A DNA stretch of 64,000 bases from Roseovarius sp. MMSF_3281 (GCF_030733685.1 NZ_JASHIM010000014.1:45590-109589); one strand, 5' to 3'. Counted from the stretch's first letter, positions 17,640-27,051 are shown. Notes: generated by a model not told the origin, from the sequence alone. Numbers and translations are program-made.

Positions 17640-18707
17640 ATGACCGAACAGACGCAACTTGCCCGGCTTTCGCCGCCTGACCGCGCGCCCTCCGCTGCCG
17701 CGCGCCTGACACGCCGCCAGAAGGCCGCCATTATCGTGCGCTTCCTCCTCAACGAAGGGGCCGAGGTGCCGCTGACCGATCTGCCCGAACCGCTACAGGA
17801 ATCGCTGACCACGCAGATGGGCAGCATGCGCTATGTCGATCGCAAGACACTTGCCGATGTGGTCTCCGAATTCGCGGCCGAGCTTGAGGCGATGGGCCTC
17901 ACCTTTCCCAATGGCGTGGCCGGGGCCCTGTCGGCCCTCGACGGGCGGATCAGCCCGCAATCCGCCGCCCGCCTGAGAAAAGAGGCCGGCGTCAGGCAAT
18001 TTGGCGACCCGTGGGAACAGGTGCGCAGCGCCAAAACCGACGACCTGCTGGATATCCTGCAACGCGAAAGCACCGAAATCGCGGCGGTCATGCTGTCCAA
18101 GCTTGACGTGGCCCGCGCCGCCGACCTTCTGGGCAAACTGCCCGGCGATACCGCGCGCCGCATCACCTATGCCGTCTCGCAGACCGAGGCGGTGACCCCC
18201 GAAGCCGTGGATCGCATCGGCCTTGCCTTGGCCGCGCAACTGCACGACGTGCCCGATACGGCCTTTGCCGATGGGCCGGTGCAGCGGGTGGGCGAAATCC
18301 TCAACTACTCCCCCGCCGCCACCCGCGACGAGGTGCTGACCGGGTTGGAAGAAACCGACGAAGATTTCGCCCGGCTGGTGCGCAAGGCGATCTTCACCTT
18401 CGTGCATATCCCCGACCGGGTGGCCCCGGTGGATATACCCAAACTCGCGCGCGAGGTGGATCAGGCGGTTCTGGTCACCGCCCTCGCCTCGGCCTCGGCT
18501 GGCGATCTCGCCCCGGCGGCCAATTTCATCCTCGGCAACATGTCGAAACGCATGGCCGAAGCCCTGCGCGAGGAAATGGGCGAACTGGGCCAGGTCAGGC
18601 CCCGCGACGGCGAAGAGGCGATGACCCAAGTGGTCAACACCATCCGCCAACTGGAAGCCGCGGGCGAGATCACTTTGATCACCCCCGATGAGGACGAAGA
18701 AACCTGA
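17640..18707 (+). CDS. fliG: flagellar motor switch protein FliG
   Basis: The 355-residue product shows the FliG layout: N-terminal domain with LTRRQKAAIIVRFLLNEGAE, middle armadillo domain and C-terminal torque domain with FTFVHIPDRVAPVDIPKLAREV. FliG is the rotor protein that contacts the MotA stator. No other flagellar gene is in the window, so it is an isolated locus. The alphaproteobacterial form is quite divergent, but length and domain order fit. The next gene starts 174 bp on, past a repeat-rich interval. Confidence 0.85.
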   Translation: MTEQTQLARLSPPDRAPSAAARLTRRQKAAIIVRFLLNEGAEVPLTDLPEPLQESLTTQMGSMRYVDRKTLADVVSEFAAELEAMGLTFPNGVAGALSALDGRISPQSAARLRKEAGVRQFGDPWEQVRSAKTDDLLDILQRESTEIAAVMLSKLDVARAADLLGKLPGDTARRITYAVSQTEAVTPEAVDRIGLALAAQLHDVPDTAFADGPVQRVGEILNYSPAATRDEVLTGLEETDEDFARLVRKAIFTFVHIPDRVAPVDIPKLAREVDQAVLVTALASASAGDLAPAANFILGNMSKRMAEALREEMGELGQVRPRDGEEAMTQVVNTIRQLEAAGEITLITPDEDEET

Positions 18708-18780
18708 ATTCGGATCGCATCGCGAAGAAGGCCGCAAGGCCTGATAAGCGGCACGCCTAACCTGCAAAAGCTGCGTGGAT

Positions 18781-18858
18781 CGTACGACTCGTACGATCAC
18801 TTTGGCATATGGCTGGATTTTCGTACGAAAACCGCCATCTCTTCGTACGACTCGTACG
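18781..18858. promoter_or_regulatory. five-site CGTACG element, copy upstream of the CIA30 gene
   Basis: CGTACG hexamers start at 18781, 18790, 18822, 18844 and 18853 (offsets 0, 9, 41, 63, 72). The outer pairs form perfect dyads CGTACGACTCGTACG; the first extends outward with GAT/ATC and the last with TT/AA. The middle one sits in TTTTCGTACGAAAA. The same offsets occur at 53768-53845 with unrelated spacers. The element ends 23 bp before the CIA30 start codon, so a bound protein would control or block that gene. Confidence 0.8.
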
Positions 18859-18881
18859 AAAATCCGCGAAAGGCCCAGCCC

Positions 18882-19382
18882 ATGACCAATAGCCCCCTAA
18901 CGCTTGACGATTTCGCCACCCAACCGGGCGATTGGAAACTGGTCTCGGATCAGGTCATGGGCGGCGTTTCGGATGGAAAACTGAGCCACGAGGCCCTGGA
19001 GGGCCGCATGGCCCTGCGCCTGACGGGCCACGTAAGTACCGAGAATAACGGCGGTTTTTTGCAAATGGCCCGGGACTTGGGCGATGAGGTCGGCATGGAT
19101 GCCAGCGGCTATCGCGGCCTGCAACTGGATGTGCGGGGCAATGGCGAGGCTTACAATATCCACCTGCGCACGGCGGATGTCACCCGACCTTGGCAATCCT
19201 ACCGCGCCAGCTTCACCGCCCCCGACACCTGGACCACCCTCAAACTACCCTTTGCAGATTTCACCGCCCATAGGATTACATCACCTTTGGACCTTAAATC
19301 TCTGAGAAGGCTAGGTATTGTCGCGATTGGAAAGCCCTTTTACGCCGATATCGCCCTGTCTGAATTGCGGCTTTATCCCTGA
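18882..19382 (+). CDS. CIA30-family protein (NDUFAF1-like)
   Basis: The 166-residue protein matches the CIA30 family: WKLVSDQVMGGVSDGKL near residue 18, GLQLDVRGNGEAYNIHLR in the middle, and ADIALSELRLYP at the end. In eukaryotes CIA30/NDUFAF1 helps assemble respiratory complex I; bacterial members are small beta-sandwich proteins of unproven role. No signal peptide. It is not linked to nuo genes here. The promoter region carries the CGTACG element. Confidence 0.85.
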   Translation: MTNSPLTLDDFATQPGDWKLVSDQVMGGVSDGKLSHEALEGRMALRLTGHVSTENNGGFLQMARDLGDEVGMDASGYRGLQLDVRGNGEAYNIHLRTADVTRPWQSYRASFTAPDTWTTLKLPFADFTAHRITSPLDLKSLRRLGIVAIGKPFYADIALSELRLYP

Positions 19383-19423
19383 CCCTCTGGACAGCCCCTT
19401 ACTTTCCCGCCTAGTCTTTTCGC

Positions 19424-19762
19424 ATGACCCAACCCGATGGAAAACGCTGGCACGACATGGGCGGCACCCCCGCCGGCCCGGTGCCCCGGGACGACCACGA
19501 TTTCGCCCTTTGGGAAAAGCGCGTCGATGCCCTCATGGTGCTGTGCGGCGGAAAGGGGCTGTTTACCGTCGACGGGCTGCGCCGCGCGCTTGAGGACATG
19601 GGCGAAGACGCCTTTGAAACCATGAGCTACTACGAACGCTGGATCGCTGCCATCAACCAGAACCTATTGGAATCAGGCACCTACAGCATTGAAGAACTGG
19701 GCGCGCGGATGGACGAGATTGCCCGCCGCGGCCCCAGCTACGGCGAGGCGCAGGATGGCTGA
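19424..19762 (+). CDS. nitrile hydratase/thiocyanate hydrolase beta subunit, N-terminal half
   Basis: The 112-residue product matches the helical N-terminal half of nitrile hydratase beta: HDMGGTPAGPVPRDDHDFALWEKR near the start (in two parts HDMGGTPAGPVP and DFALWEKRVDALM) and SYYERWIAAINQNLLESG near residue 68. It lacks the SH3-like C-terminal half, which is encoded by the next gene. Its stop overlaps that gene by 8 nt. The order beta-N, beta-C, alpha is that of thiocyanate hydrolase (scnB-scnA-scnC). Such short N-halves can also act as activator proteins. Confidence 0.85.
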   Translation: MTQPDGKRWHDMGGTPAGPVPRDDHDFALWEKRVDALMVLCGGKGLFTVDGLRRALEDMGEDAFETMSYYERWIAAINQNLLESGTYSIEELGARMDEIARRGPSYGEAQDG

Positions 19763-20018
19763 ACGCGTGCGCGTCAAGGCGATGATGCCCCCCGGCCATG
19801 TCCGCACACCGGCCTATCTGCGCGGCAAACAAGGCGTGATCGAACGCGCGCTTGGCCCCTTCAGGAACCCCGAACAATTGGCCTATGGCCTTCCCGCCGA
19901 GGAAAAACCGCTCTACCGCGTGCGCTTTACCATGGGTGAGGTCTGGGGCGATCAGGCCGAATGCCCCACCGATACCCTCGACGCCGAGATTTACGACCAC
20001 TGGCTGGAAAGGCTTTGA
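19755..20018 (+). CDS. nitrile hydratase/thiocyanate hydrolase beta subunit, C-terminal half
   Basis: The 87-residue protein corresponds to the SH3-like C-terminal domain: VRVKAMMPPGHVRTPAYLRG, then YRVRFTMGEVWGDQAE. The ATG at 19755-19757 overlaps the upstream stop. This is a separate gene and not a frameshift, because it has its own start inside the upstream coding end and both pieces are complete domains. It should pair with the N-terminal half and the alpha subunit. Confidence 0.85.
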   Translation: MAERVRVKAMMPPGHVRTPAYLRGKQGVIERALGPFRNPEQLAYGLPAEEKPLYRVRFTMGEVWGDQAECPTDTLDAEIYDHWLERL

Positions 20019-20022
20019 CCCG

Positions 20023-20649
20023 ATGCCGCATGATCACCTCAGCCCCTCGGGCCACCCTTACCGAAAGGATGATGATCATCCTCTAACCTATTGGCAAACC
20101 ATGGAAATCGCCGTTCGTGAGCTTTTGGTCGAAAAGCAGATTCTCACCCCGTCCGAGATCACGGAACAGATCGACACCATGGATGCCCGCAGCCCCGCCA
20201 ACGGCGCTGCCGTGGTGGCCCGGGCCTGGGTAGATCCGGATTTCAAGGCACGGCTTTTGCAAGATGCCTCCGCCGCCAGCCGCGAGATGGGCTTCGATCT
20301 TGGCCCCCTCCATCTGATCGCTGTCGAAAATACCAAGGAAATTCATAACCTTATCGTCTGTACCTTATGTTCGTGCTATCCGCGCAACCTGTTGGGCCTG
20401 CCGCCCGATTGGTACAAGACCCGCGCCTATCGTTCCCGCGCCGTGCGCGAGCCCCGCAAAGTGCTTGAAGAATTTGGCCTAACCCTCCCAAAAGAAACGC
20501 AAATTCGGGTGCACGACAGCACCGCCGACATGCGCTATATCGTGCTTCCCGCGCGGCCTGACGGCACCGAGGGCCTGACCGAGGATGCGCTTGCCGCCCT
20601 TGTCACCCGCGACTCGATGATCGGAACGGGCCTGCCCAGGCAGCCCTGA
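20023..20649 (+). CDS. nitrile hydratase-family alpha subunit, cobalt type
   Basis: The catalytic subunit (208 residues) carries VCTLCSCYPRNLLGLPPDWYK with Cys113, Cys116 and Cys118. In this family the Cys-Thr-Leu-Cys-Ser-Cys claw, with Thr, marks a Co(III) site; iron enzymes have Ser. The two later cysteines are normally oxidised to sulfinate and sulfenate. It hydrates nitriles to amides, or thiocyanate to carbonyl sulfide in SCNase; the substrate here cannot be told. It starts 4 bp after the beta-C gene. Confidence 0.9.
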   Translation: MPHDHLSPSGHPYRKDDDHPLTYWQTMEIAVRELLVEKQILTPSEITEQIDTMDARSPANGAAVVARAWVDPDFKARLLQDASAASREMGFDLGPLHLIAVENTKEIHNLIVCTLCSCYPRNLLGLPPDWYKTRAYRSRAVREPRKVLEEFGLTLPKETQIRVHDSTADMRYIVLPARPDGTEGLTEDALAALVTRDSMIGTGLPRQP

Positions 20650-20718
20650 CAGGCTTGTGCGATGCGCCCACCCGGCGTATGTCACCGCCAAAGCAAGCAA
20701 CCCTGGCCAGGCCCCCCG

Positions 20719-21663
20719 ATGAACAACCAACGCCCGCCCCAGCGCATCCCGCTGCGCGAACGCCTGACCGGCGCGGCGCTATATGCACCGATGTTTCTGT
20801 CGCGGGCCTTGCCCTATCGCTGGCGTATCCCCGCGGCGGGCTGGTTGACCTCGCGTGTTCTGGCCCCCCTGGCCGGGTACAACAAGCGCGTACGCCAGAA
20901 CCTTGCCCATGCCTGCCCCGAGATCGACAAGGCACAGGCAAAACGCCTGAGCCTTGAGGTCACCGATAACGCGGGCCGCAACATGATGGAGCTTTACAGC
21001 CCCGAGTTCCGCGATCATGTCCGCCGCACCCCGGTCGAAGGCCCCGGCCTGCCATTCATCGAAAAGGCCCGCGCCGAAGGCCGCCCGATCCTTTTTGTTA
21101 CCGGGCATTTCGGGTCGATCAATGCCACCCGCGTGGCAATGATCGAGATGGGCTTTCCCATGGGTGTGTTCTATCGCCCGATGGCGAACCGCCCCTTCAA
21201 CGCGCATTACGTCGACGCCATGGCCCGGATCAGCGAACCCTTGTTCGAACAGGGCCGCCGGGGCATGCTGCAGATGGTCAAACGGCTGCGGTCGGGGGGC
21301 TGTGTCGGCATCCTGAGCGATCTGAACGCCCATGACGGCGTGCCGCTGGACTTCTTCGGAAAACCGGCGCTGACCTCGCTTGCCACGGCGGAAATGGCCC
21401 TGAAGTATGGCACCCCACTGGTGCCGGTCTGGGCCGTGCGAGAGGCCAATGGCCTTGATTTTCGCATCATCGTCGAACAGGAAATTCCGGCAAGCGACGC
21501 GGTCACCATGACGCGGGCGTTCAACACCCGGCTTGAGACGATGATCCGCCAACACATGGGCCAATGGTTCTGGATTCACCGTCGCTGGAAGGATGGCACC
21601 GGCCCGCTTGCGGATCGCGGCGCGCGCCACTTGGCGGTGCTCGAAGGCACGCCCGAGGATTAA
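20719..21663 (+). CDS. LpxL/HtrB-family lysophospholipid acyltransferase
   Basis: The 314-residue protein has the acyltransferase HxxxxD-type motif at TGHFGSINATRVAM near residue 115, preceded by an N-terminal hydrophobic helix, and ends with WFWIHRRWKDG, typical of LpxL/LpxM late acyltransferases. It probably acylates lipid A or a related lipid at the inner membrane. Start uncertain: ATG at 20719 fits the family but has a weak ribosome site; an in-frame ATG at 20662 is the alternative. Its stop overlaps the convergent SLC13 stop (TTAA). Confidence 0.85.
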   Translation: MNNQRPPQRIPLRERLTGAALYAPMFLSRALPYRWRIPAAGWLTSRVLAPLAGYNKRVRQNLAHACPEIDKAQAKRLSLEVTDNAGRNMMELYSPEFRDHVRRTPVEGPGLPFIEKARAEGRPILFVTGHFGSINATRVAMIEMGFPMGVFYRPMANRPFNAHYVDAMARISEPLFEQGRRGMLQMVKRLRSGGCVGILSDLNAHDGVPLDFFGKPALTSLATAEMALKYGTPLVPVWAVREANGLDFRIIVEQEIPASDAVTMTRAFNTRLETMIRQHMGQWFWIHRRWKDGTGPLADRGARHLAVLEGTPED

Positions 21664-23438
21664 AGCGGCCAGATCAGCGGAATAACGGCACTGGCCAACA
21701 ACCCGACACTCAGGTTCAGCGGAATACCCACCTTCATGAAATCGGTAAAGCGATAGCCGCCGGGACCGTAGACAAGCGTGTTGGTCTGATACCCGATGGG
21801 CGTGGCGAAACTGGCGCTGGCGGCCACCATGACCGCCACCACCAAGGGCCGCGCATCCACCCCCATCGCATCCGCCAGACCGATTGCAATCGGCGTGACA
21901 ACGACCGCCACGGCGTTGTTGCTGACCAGTTCCGTCAACACCGAGGTCAGCAGGTACACCGCCCAGATCACCAAGACCCCGGGCAACAGCATCAGGGCGG
22001 GCGCCATGAAATCAACGATCAGGCGCACCGCCCCCGAAGCTTCAAGCGCGGCCCCCACCGCCAACATCGCGAAAATCAGGGCCAGCAACCGGCCCTCGAT
22101 AAAGGAAAACGCCTCATCGGCGTCGATACAGCGGGTCAACAGGACAACGGCCACGGCCATGACCCCAAGCGCCAGGATCGGGGCCACACCCAAGGCGGCC
22201 AAGACAACGATACCGGCAAGCGACGCCAAGGCAATCGGGGCATGTCCACGGCGAAACGCCCGCGCCGAAGGGTGCGAGACATCCACAAGGTCCATATCGC
22301 GCGACAGGCGTTGAATATCCTCCGGCGCCCCTTCCAGCAAAAGGGTATCGCCCACCCGAACCACAAGATCGTCAAGTTGCCGACCGATGTTCTGGTTCCG
22401 GCGATGCACCGCAAGCGGATAGACACCATAGCGCCGGCGCAGGCGCAGTTGCCCCAAGGATTTCGCCACCATCTTGCAGCCCGGGGTAATCAGCACCTCG
22501 ACGGTGGTGGTCTCAACCGCCGACACCTGGTCGACCCGCTTCAGGCTCTTGTTGCGCTGCAGGCTCAGAAGTTCGGTCATCTGGGTGCGCAGGATCACGC
22601 GGTCACCGACCTGAAGCGTAACCCCCTTGAGGTTGCGCCTCAGCGAGGTATCGCCGCGCACCACGTCAATCAGGCGCACCCCTTCGCGCTTGAACAACTG
22701 AACCCCCGTCACCTCGCGCCCGACAAGGTTCGATTCCGGCGGGATCACCGCCTCGGTAAAGAATTTCATCTTTGACCGATCCGACAGCATATCCGCCATG
22801 CTTTCACGATCCGGAAGAAGGTAAGGCCCTATGAAATAAAGATAAACCATGCCCCACACCACAAGGATCACCGCCAGTGGCGTGACCTCGAAGATGGTGA
22901 AAGGCTCCATGCCCTTCGAACGCGCGACACCATCCACCAAAAGGTTCGTCGAAGTGCCGATAAGGGTCAGCGTCCCCCCCAGGATCGCGCCATAGCTCAA
23001 CGGGATCAGCAGGCGACTTGCGGTAATCCCAAGCGTCCGGGCCAATTGCACGAACACCGGGATCATCACCACGACCACCGGCGTGTTGTTCATGAAGGAC
23101 GACCCGATCACTACAAACCCCATCAACATGCCGATGGCAATTTTCGGGTTCACCTTGGCCTGCCGGTCCGCCAACGTCGTAAAGGCATCCAGGGCCCCGG
23201 TGCGCACCAAGGCCCCCATGACGATGAACAGCCCGGCAATGGTCCAGGGGGCGGGGTTGGACAAGACGTTCAACGCGGCCTCATAGGGCAAAACCCCCAA
23301 GGCCAGAAGGATGGCCGCGCCACTGATCGCCACGACCTCGGTCGGGTAAATCTCGCGCACGAACAGAACGAACATGGCAAGCACCACGCAAAGCGTGATC
23401 ACCGCCTGACCGGTCTGTGAAAGTTCCAGAAATTGCAT
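21660..23438 (-). CDS. SLC13/DASS-type permease with TrkA-C domains
   Basis: The 592-residue membrane protein has an N-terminal half with GSSFMNNTPVVVVMIPVF (SNT-like motif), a central soluble part with two TrkA-C-like domains (LVGREVTGVQL; VRVGDTLLLEG) and a C-terminal half with ELVSNNAVAVVVTPIAIG. The two NTP/NNA repeats are the hallmark of the DASS/CitMHS fold. It probably takes up sulfate, another oxyanion or a dicarboxylate. The ATG at 23436-23438 overlaps the stop of the broken EamA gene (ATGA), a relic of a three-gene operon with ymdB. Confidence 0.88.
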   Translation of the reverse strand: MQFLELSQTGQAVITLCVVLAMFVLFVREIYPTEVVAISGAAILLALGVLPYEAALNVLSNPAPWTIAGLFIVMGALVRTGALDAFTTLADRQAKVNPKIAIGMLMGFVVIGSSFMNNTPVVVVMIPVFVQLARTLGITASRLLIPLSYGAILGGTLTLIGTSTNLLVDGVARSKGMEPFTIFEVTPLAVILVVWGMVYLYFIGPYLLPDRESMADMLSDRSKMKFFTEAVIPPESNLVGREVTGVQLFKREGVRLIDVVRGDTSLRRNLKGVTLQVGDRVILRTQMTELLSLQRNKSLKRVDQVSAVETTTVEVLITPGCKMVAKSLGQLRLRRRYGVYPLAVHRRNQNIGRQLDDLVVRVGDTLLLEGAPEDIQRLSRDMDLVDVSHPSARAFRRGHAPIALASLAGIVVLAALGVAPILALGVMAVAVVLLTRCIDADEAFSFIEGRLLALIFAMLAVGAALEASGAVRLIVDFMAPALMLLPGVLVIWAVYLLTSVLTELVSNNAVAVVVTPIAIGLADAMGVDARPLVVAVMVAASASFATPIGYQTNTLVYGPGGYRFTDFMKVGIPLNLSVGLLASAVIPLIWPL

Positions 23439-23813
23439 CACGTCTGCTCGTTACCTTGGTCGTTTGTTTTATTGTCGCGCATGCCCGGCACCGGGGCAAG
23501 CGCCATCGGCTTGCGGGGCTGCACAAGAAACACCCCGATCAGCATCGCCGCCAGTGCTGCCCAAACCGTAGGCGGATAGCTTTCCTGCAAAAGCCATATG
23601 GACCACGCCACGCCAAATCCGGTCACCAGACAGGCCCCTGCCCCGCGCCCAGGTCAGCCCCTGCAACAGCACCGCCGATACAACAAGTTGCCAGAAGATC
23701 AGCCCGAACTGCCGATACCCTTCGCTGACCGCGATCTTCGACAAGGGCGTGGTCAGGCCCCAGCCCGCGCCGACCAGCACCAAAACGGCAATCAGCGAAA
23801 GCCGCCCCGTCAA
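23438..23813 (-). pseudogene. EamA/DMT transporter remnant with large internal deletion
   Basis: The first about 58 codons (MTGRLSLIAVLVLVGAGWG ... LLQGLTWARG) are a normal EamA N-terminus. The last about 60 codons in another frame (VTGFGVAWSIWLLQESY ... GVFLVQPRKP) are a normal EamA C-terminus. They meet near 23630-23640 with a frame change, and roughly 160-180 residues of the usual 290-300 are absent. The start still overlaps the ymdB stop and the end overlaps the SLC13 start, so the operon frame was kept while the gene died. Confidence 0.8.
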
Positions 23814-24622
23814 GGGGTCGCGGCCTCAAGCCGCCCGCCATGGCGGATCATCTTGACACTGGTGGCCTTGCCGCTGCGGTCGTCGGTTTCGACAAAAAGG
23901 CCCGACAGGGTGACACTGCCCATTGCCGGTTCGAACCGGGCCTTCGACATGCCGGTGATGAATCGGCGCATGGGTTCGCCCTTCTGCATCCCGATAACCG
24001 AGTCGTAATCGCCGCACATGCCCGCATCGGTTTGATACGCCGTGCCGCCCGGCAGGATCTGCGCGTCGCCGGTGGGAACATGGGTATGGGTGCCGACCAC
24101 GACACTGGCCCGCCCATCGCAAAAATGGCCCATGGCCATTTTCTCGCTGGTGGCTTCACAATGCACGTCAACAAGGCTGGCCTGCACCGCCCCGCCCAAA
24201 GGGTGCGCGCGCAAAACCGCGTCCATCGCCGAGAAAGGATCGTCGAAACAGCGTTTCATGAAAACCTGCCCCAGCACCTGGGCGACAAGCACCTTCCGCC
24301 CCCGCCTGTCGGAAAAAACCCGCGCGCCGCGGCCCGGACATTCCTTGGCGAAGTTGAGCGGGCGCACAAGCCGCGGCTCGGATTCGATGGATTGCAGCAT
24401 GTCCTTTTGATCGAAGGCATGATCGCCCAGGGTGACCGCATCGGCGCCGGCATCGAAAAACCCCTTGGCATGCGCCCCCGTCAGGCCCATACCCCCCGAC
24501 GCGTTCTCACCGTTGACGACAACGAAGTCCAAACGCCAGTCTTCGCGCAGCGTCGGAAGGTTTTCGGCTATGGCGCGCCTGCCGGCGCGGCCCACGACAT
24601 CACCCAGAAATAAAAGTCTCAT
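23810..24622 (-). CDS. ymdB: YmdB-type metallophosphoesterase
   Basis: The 270-residue protein starts MRLLFLGDVVGRAGRRAI, has VVNGENASGGMGLT near residue 37, TLGDHAFDQKDML near 64 and VVGTHTHVPTGDAQIL near 175: the metal-binding set of the YmdB family, which hydrolyses 2',3'-cyclic nucleotides in Bacillus. The canonical GNH motif reads GDH here. No signal peptide. It is divergent from secG. Confidence 0.9.
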   Translation of the reverse strand: MRLLFLGDVVGRAGRRAIAENLPTLREDWRLDFVVVNGENASGGMGLTGAHAKGFFDAGADAVTLGDHAFDQKDMLQSIESEPRLVRPLNFAKECPGRGARVFSDRRGRKVLVAQVLGQVFMKRCFDDPFSAMDAVLRAHPLGGAVQASLVDVHCEATSEKMAMGHFCDGRASVVVGTHTHVPTGDAQILPGGTAYQTDAGMCGDYDSVIGMQKGEPMRRFITGMSKARFEPAMGSVTLSGLFVETDDRSGKATSVKMIRHGGRLEAATP

Positions 24623-24670
24623 GTGTTTGTGTTAGGCCCGCGCGCTGCCAAGGGCAAGACGCAATGCCAC

Positions 24671-24697
24671 TTCCTCGATCCTGCGGATCGGAGGAAA
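24671..24697. other. hairpin in the ymdB-secG divergent region
   Basis: TTCCTC-GATC pairs with GATC-G-GAGGAA around a short CTGCG loop. It lies in the leader of either gene; 24743-24808 further holds a weak secG promoter candidate (TTGCGG, 17-bp spacer, TAAGTA). No RNA family is recognised. Confidence 0.4.
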
Positions 24698-24808
24698 TGC
24701 CGCTCAAGGGCGGGCAATCGCGATCCTATCAAGATTGCCGGGTTGCGGGCGGGCCGCGAATTGCCTAAGTAGCCCCCTGATGCAACCCGCTCGACAAAGG
24801 TCGCCCAC

Positions 24809-25174
24809 ATGGAAAACGTCGTCCTGATCATCCACCTGCTTCTGGCCCTCTCCCTGATTGGCGTGGTCCTTCTGCAACGCTCCGAAGGCGGCGGGCTTGG
24901 CATGGGCGGCGGTGGCGGCGGTGCCACGGCGGGCCGCTCGGCGGCGACCGCCATGGGCAAGCTGACCTGGATTCTGGCGACCGCCTTCATCGTCACCTCG
25001 ATCACTCTGACGATCATCGCGGCACAGCAATCGGCGGGCTCCTCGGTTCTGGACCGGATCACCGATGCCCCGGCCCCGGCCGCCACCGATGACCCGACGC
25101 AGCCCGACGCGGGCGACAACCTCCTGCCGCCTTCGGCAGGCGATGACGCCCCGCTCACACCGACCGCCGACTAA
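24809..25174 (+). CDS. secG: preprotein translocase subunit SecG
   Basis: The 121-residue protein has two membrane spans (VVLIIHLLLALSLIGVVLL and LTWILATAFIVTSITLTII) around the conserved loop LQRSEGGGLGMGGGGGG. SecG is the small SecYEG component. The C-terminus is a Pro/Ala/Asp-rich tail of about 45 residues, usual in Rhodobacterales. It is followed by pyrG, a common order in this group. Confidence 0.95.
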   Translation: MENVVLIIHLLLALSLIGVVLLQRSEGGGLGMGGGGGGATAGRSAATAMGKLTWILATAFIVTSITLTIIAAQQSAGSSVLDRITDAPAPAATDDPTQPDAGDNLLPPSAGDDAPLTPTAD

Positions 25175-25226
25175 CCACAACGCCTTGAGGGCACGCCCTT
25201 AACCGCAACAGTATCTTGCGGTTGGC

Positions 25227-25255
25227 TTGCGCATGTCGCGCGAATCCTTTATATC
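25227..25255 (+). promoter_or_regulatory. pyrG promoter candidate
   Basis: TTGCGC (25227-25232) and TATATC (25250-25255) are separated by 17 bp, a good sigma-70-type layout, leaving a leader of about 75 nt before the pyrG ATG. The leader contains GCGGCCAAAAATGGCCG, a short hairpin. Confidence 0.5.
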
Positions 25256-25334
25256 TTGAGTCCCGTGATGCTGCGGCCAAAAATGGCCGGTTCGGGCTCA
25301 TGTCACGCTCAATTTCACGGGGGATGCCACGCGC

Positions 25335-26978
25335 ATGGCACGTTATATCTTTATCACCGGCGGCGTTGTTTCATCCCTTGGCAAGGGGCTGGCCTCGGCC
25401 GCGCTCGGCGCGCTTTTGCAGGCGCGCGGTTTCTCGGTCCGCCTGCGCAAGCTTGACCCCTATCTCAACGTCGATCCCGGCACCATGTCGCCTTTTGAGC
25501 ATGGCGAGGTTTTCGTCACCGACGATGGCGCCGAAACCGACCTTGACCTAGGCCACTACGAACGCTTCACCGGCGTGCCCGCCCGCATGACCGACTCGGT
25601 CAGTTCCGGCCGCATCTATTCCGACGTGCTGGAAAAGGAACGGCGCGGCGATTACCTCGGCAAGACCATTCAGGTCGTCCCCCACGTCACCAACCAGATC
25701 AAGGAATTTCTGGCCGTCGGCGACGACGAGGTCGATTTCATGCTTTGCGAGATCGGCGGCACCGTGGGCGATATCGAGGGCTTGCCGTTTTTCGAGGCCA
25801 TCCGCCAGTTCAGCCACGACCGCCCGCGTGGCCAATGCATCTTCATGCACCTCACCCTGCTGCCCTATCTCGCCGCCAGCGGTGAGCTTAAAACCAAACC
25901 CACCCAGCACTCGGTCAAGGAACTGCAGAGCATCGGCATCGCCCCCGATATTCTTGTCTGCCGCTCCGAACAGCCGATCCCGGAAAAGGAACGCGAGAAG
26001 ATCGCGCTTTTCTGTAACGTCCGCAAAGAGGCCGTTACCGCCGCCTATGACCTCAGCTCGATCTACGAGGCCCCCCTCGCCTATCACCGCGAAGGGCTGG
26101 ATCAGGCGGTGCTGGATGCCTTCAACATCTCGCCCGCGCCCAAGCCCGACCTCACCGTCTGGCAAGACGTCTATGACCGTATCCACAACACCGACGGCGA
26201 GGTGAAGGTTGCCATCGTCGGCAAATACACCCAGCTTGAGGATGCCTACAAGTCGATCAAAGAGGCGCTGACCCACGGCGGCATGGCCAACCGCGTCAAG
26301 GTCCGCGTCGAATGGGTCGATGCCGAGATTTTCGATACCCAAGACCCCGCGCCGCACCTCGAAGGCTTCCACGCCATCCTTGTCCCCGGCGGCTTCGGGG
26401 AACGCGGCACCGAGGGCAAGATCAAGGCCGCCCAATTCGCCCGCGAACGCAAGATTCCCTACCTGGGCATCTGCCTCGGCATGCAAATGGCGGTGATCGA
26501 AGCCGCCCGCAACCTGGCCGGGCTTGAGGATGCAGGCTCCGAGGAATTTGACCACGAGGCCGGGAAAAAGCGTTTCACCCCCGTGGTTTACCACCTCAAG
26601 GAATGGGTGCAGGGCAACGAGAAGGTCAAGCGCAAGGTCTCGGATGACAAGGGCGGCACCATGCGCCTCGGGGCCTATGACGCGACGCTCAAGGAAGGCT
26701 CCCGCGTGGCGCAGGTCTACGGCGACACCGCGATTGATGAACGCCACCGCCACCGTTACGAGGTGGACGTGACCTACCGCCAGAAGCTCGAGGATGTCGG
26801 CCTCACCTTCTCGGGCATGTCCCCCGACGGGCGCTTGCCGGAAATCGTCGAATGGTCCGATCACCCGTGGTTCATCGGCGTGCAGTTCCACCCCGAACTG
26901 AAATCCAAGCCCTTCGATCCGCACCCGCTGTTTGCCGATTTCGTCCGCGCGGCACTGGAAACCTCAAGGCTGGTCTAA
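25335..26978 (+). CDS. pyrG: CTP synthase
   Basis: PyrG converts UTP to CTP with glutamine and ATP. The 547-residue protein starts with [20 protein letters not shown] (nucleotide loop) and ends with a class I glutamine amidotransferase domain: [12 protein letters not shown], nucleophile in [12 protein letters not shown], and the His/Glu pair in FHPELKSKP. Length is typical. CTP synthase filaments shape cells in some alphaproteobacteria, but nothing here bears on that. Confidence 0.98.
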   Translation: MARYIFITGGVVSSLGKGLASAALGALLQARGFSVRLRKLDPYLNVDPGTMSPFEHGEVFVTDDGAETDLDLGHYERFTGVPARMTDSVSSGRIYSDVLEKERRGDYLGKTIQVVPHVTNQIKEFLAVGDDEVDFMLCEIGGTVGDIEGLPFFEAIRQFSHDRPRGQCIFMHLTLLPYLAASGELKTKPTQHSVKELQSIGIAPDILVCRSEQPIPEKEREKIALFCNVRKEAVTAAYDLSSIYEAPLAYHREGLDQAVLDAFNISPAPKPDLTVWQDVYDRIHNTDGEVKVAIVGKYTQLEDAYKSIKEALTHGGMANRVKVRVEWVDAEIFDTQDPAPHLEGFHAILVPGGFGERGTEGKIKAAQFARERKIPYLGICLGMQMAVIEAARNLAGLEDAGSEEFDHEAGKKRFTPVVYHLKEWVQGNEKVKRKVSDDKGGTMRLGAYDATLKEGSRVAQVYGDTAIDERHRHRYEVDVTYRQKLEDVGLTFSGMSPDGRLPEIVEWSDHPWFIGVQFHPELKSKPFDPHPLFADFVRAALETSRLV

Positions 26979-27051
26979 GGGCGGCCAGCCGGGCGGTGGA
27001 TCAAAAGCTTTCGCTTGCACGGGGGCACAAAAATACCAATACCTGTGACCC

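Noticed and set aside
24623..24808. 6S RNA gene near ymdB
   Set aside because: The region has one hairpin but no long rod with a central bubble; a 5-formyltetrahydrofolate cyclo-ligase gene is also absent.
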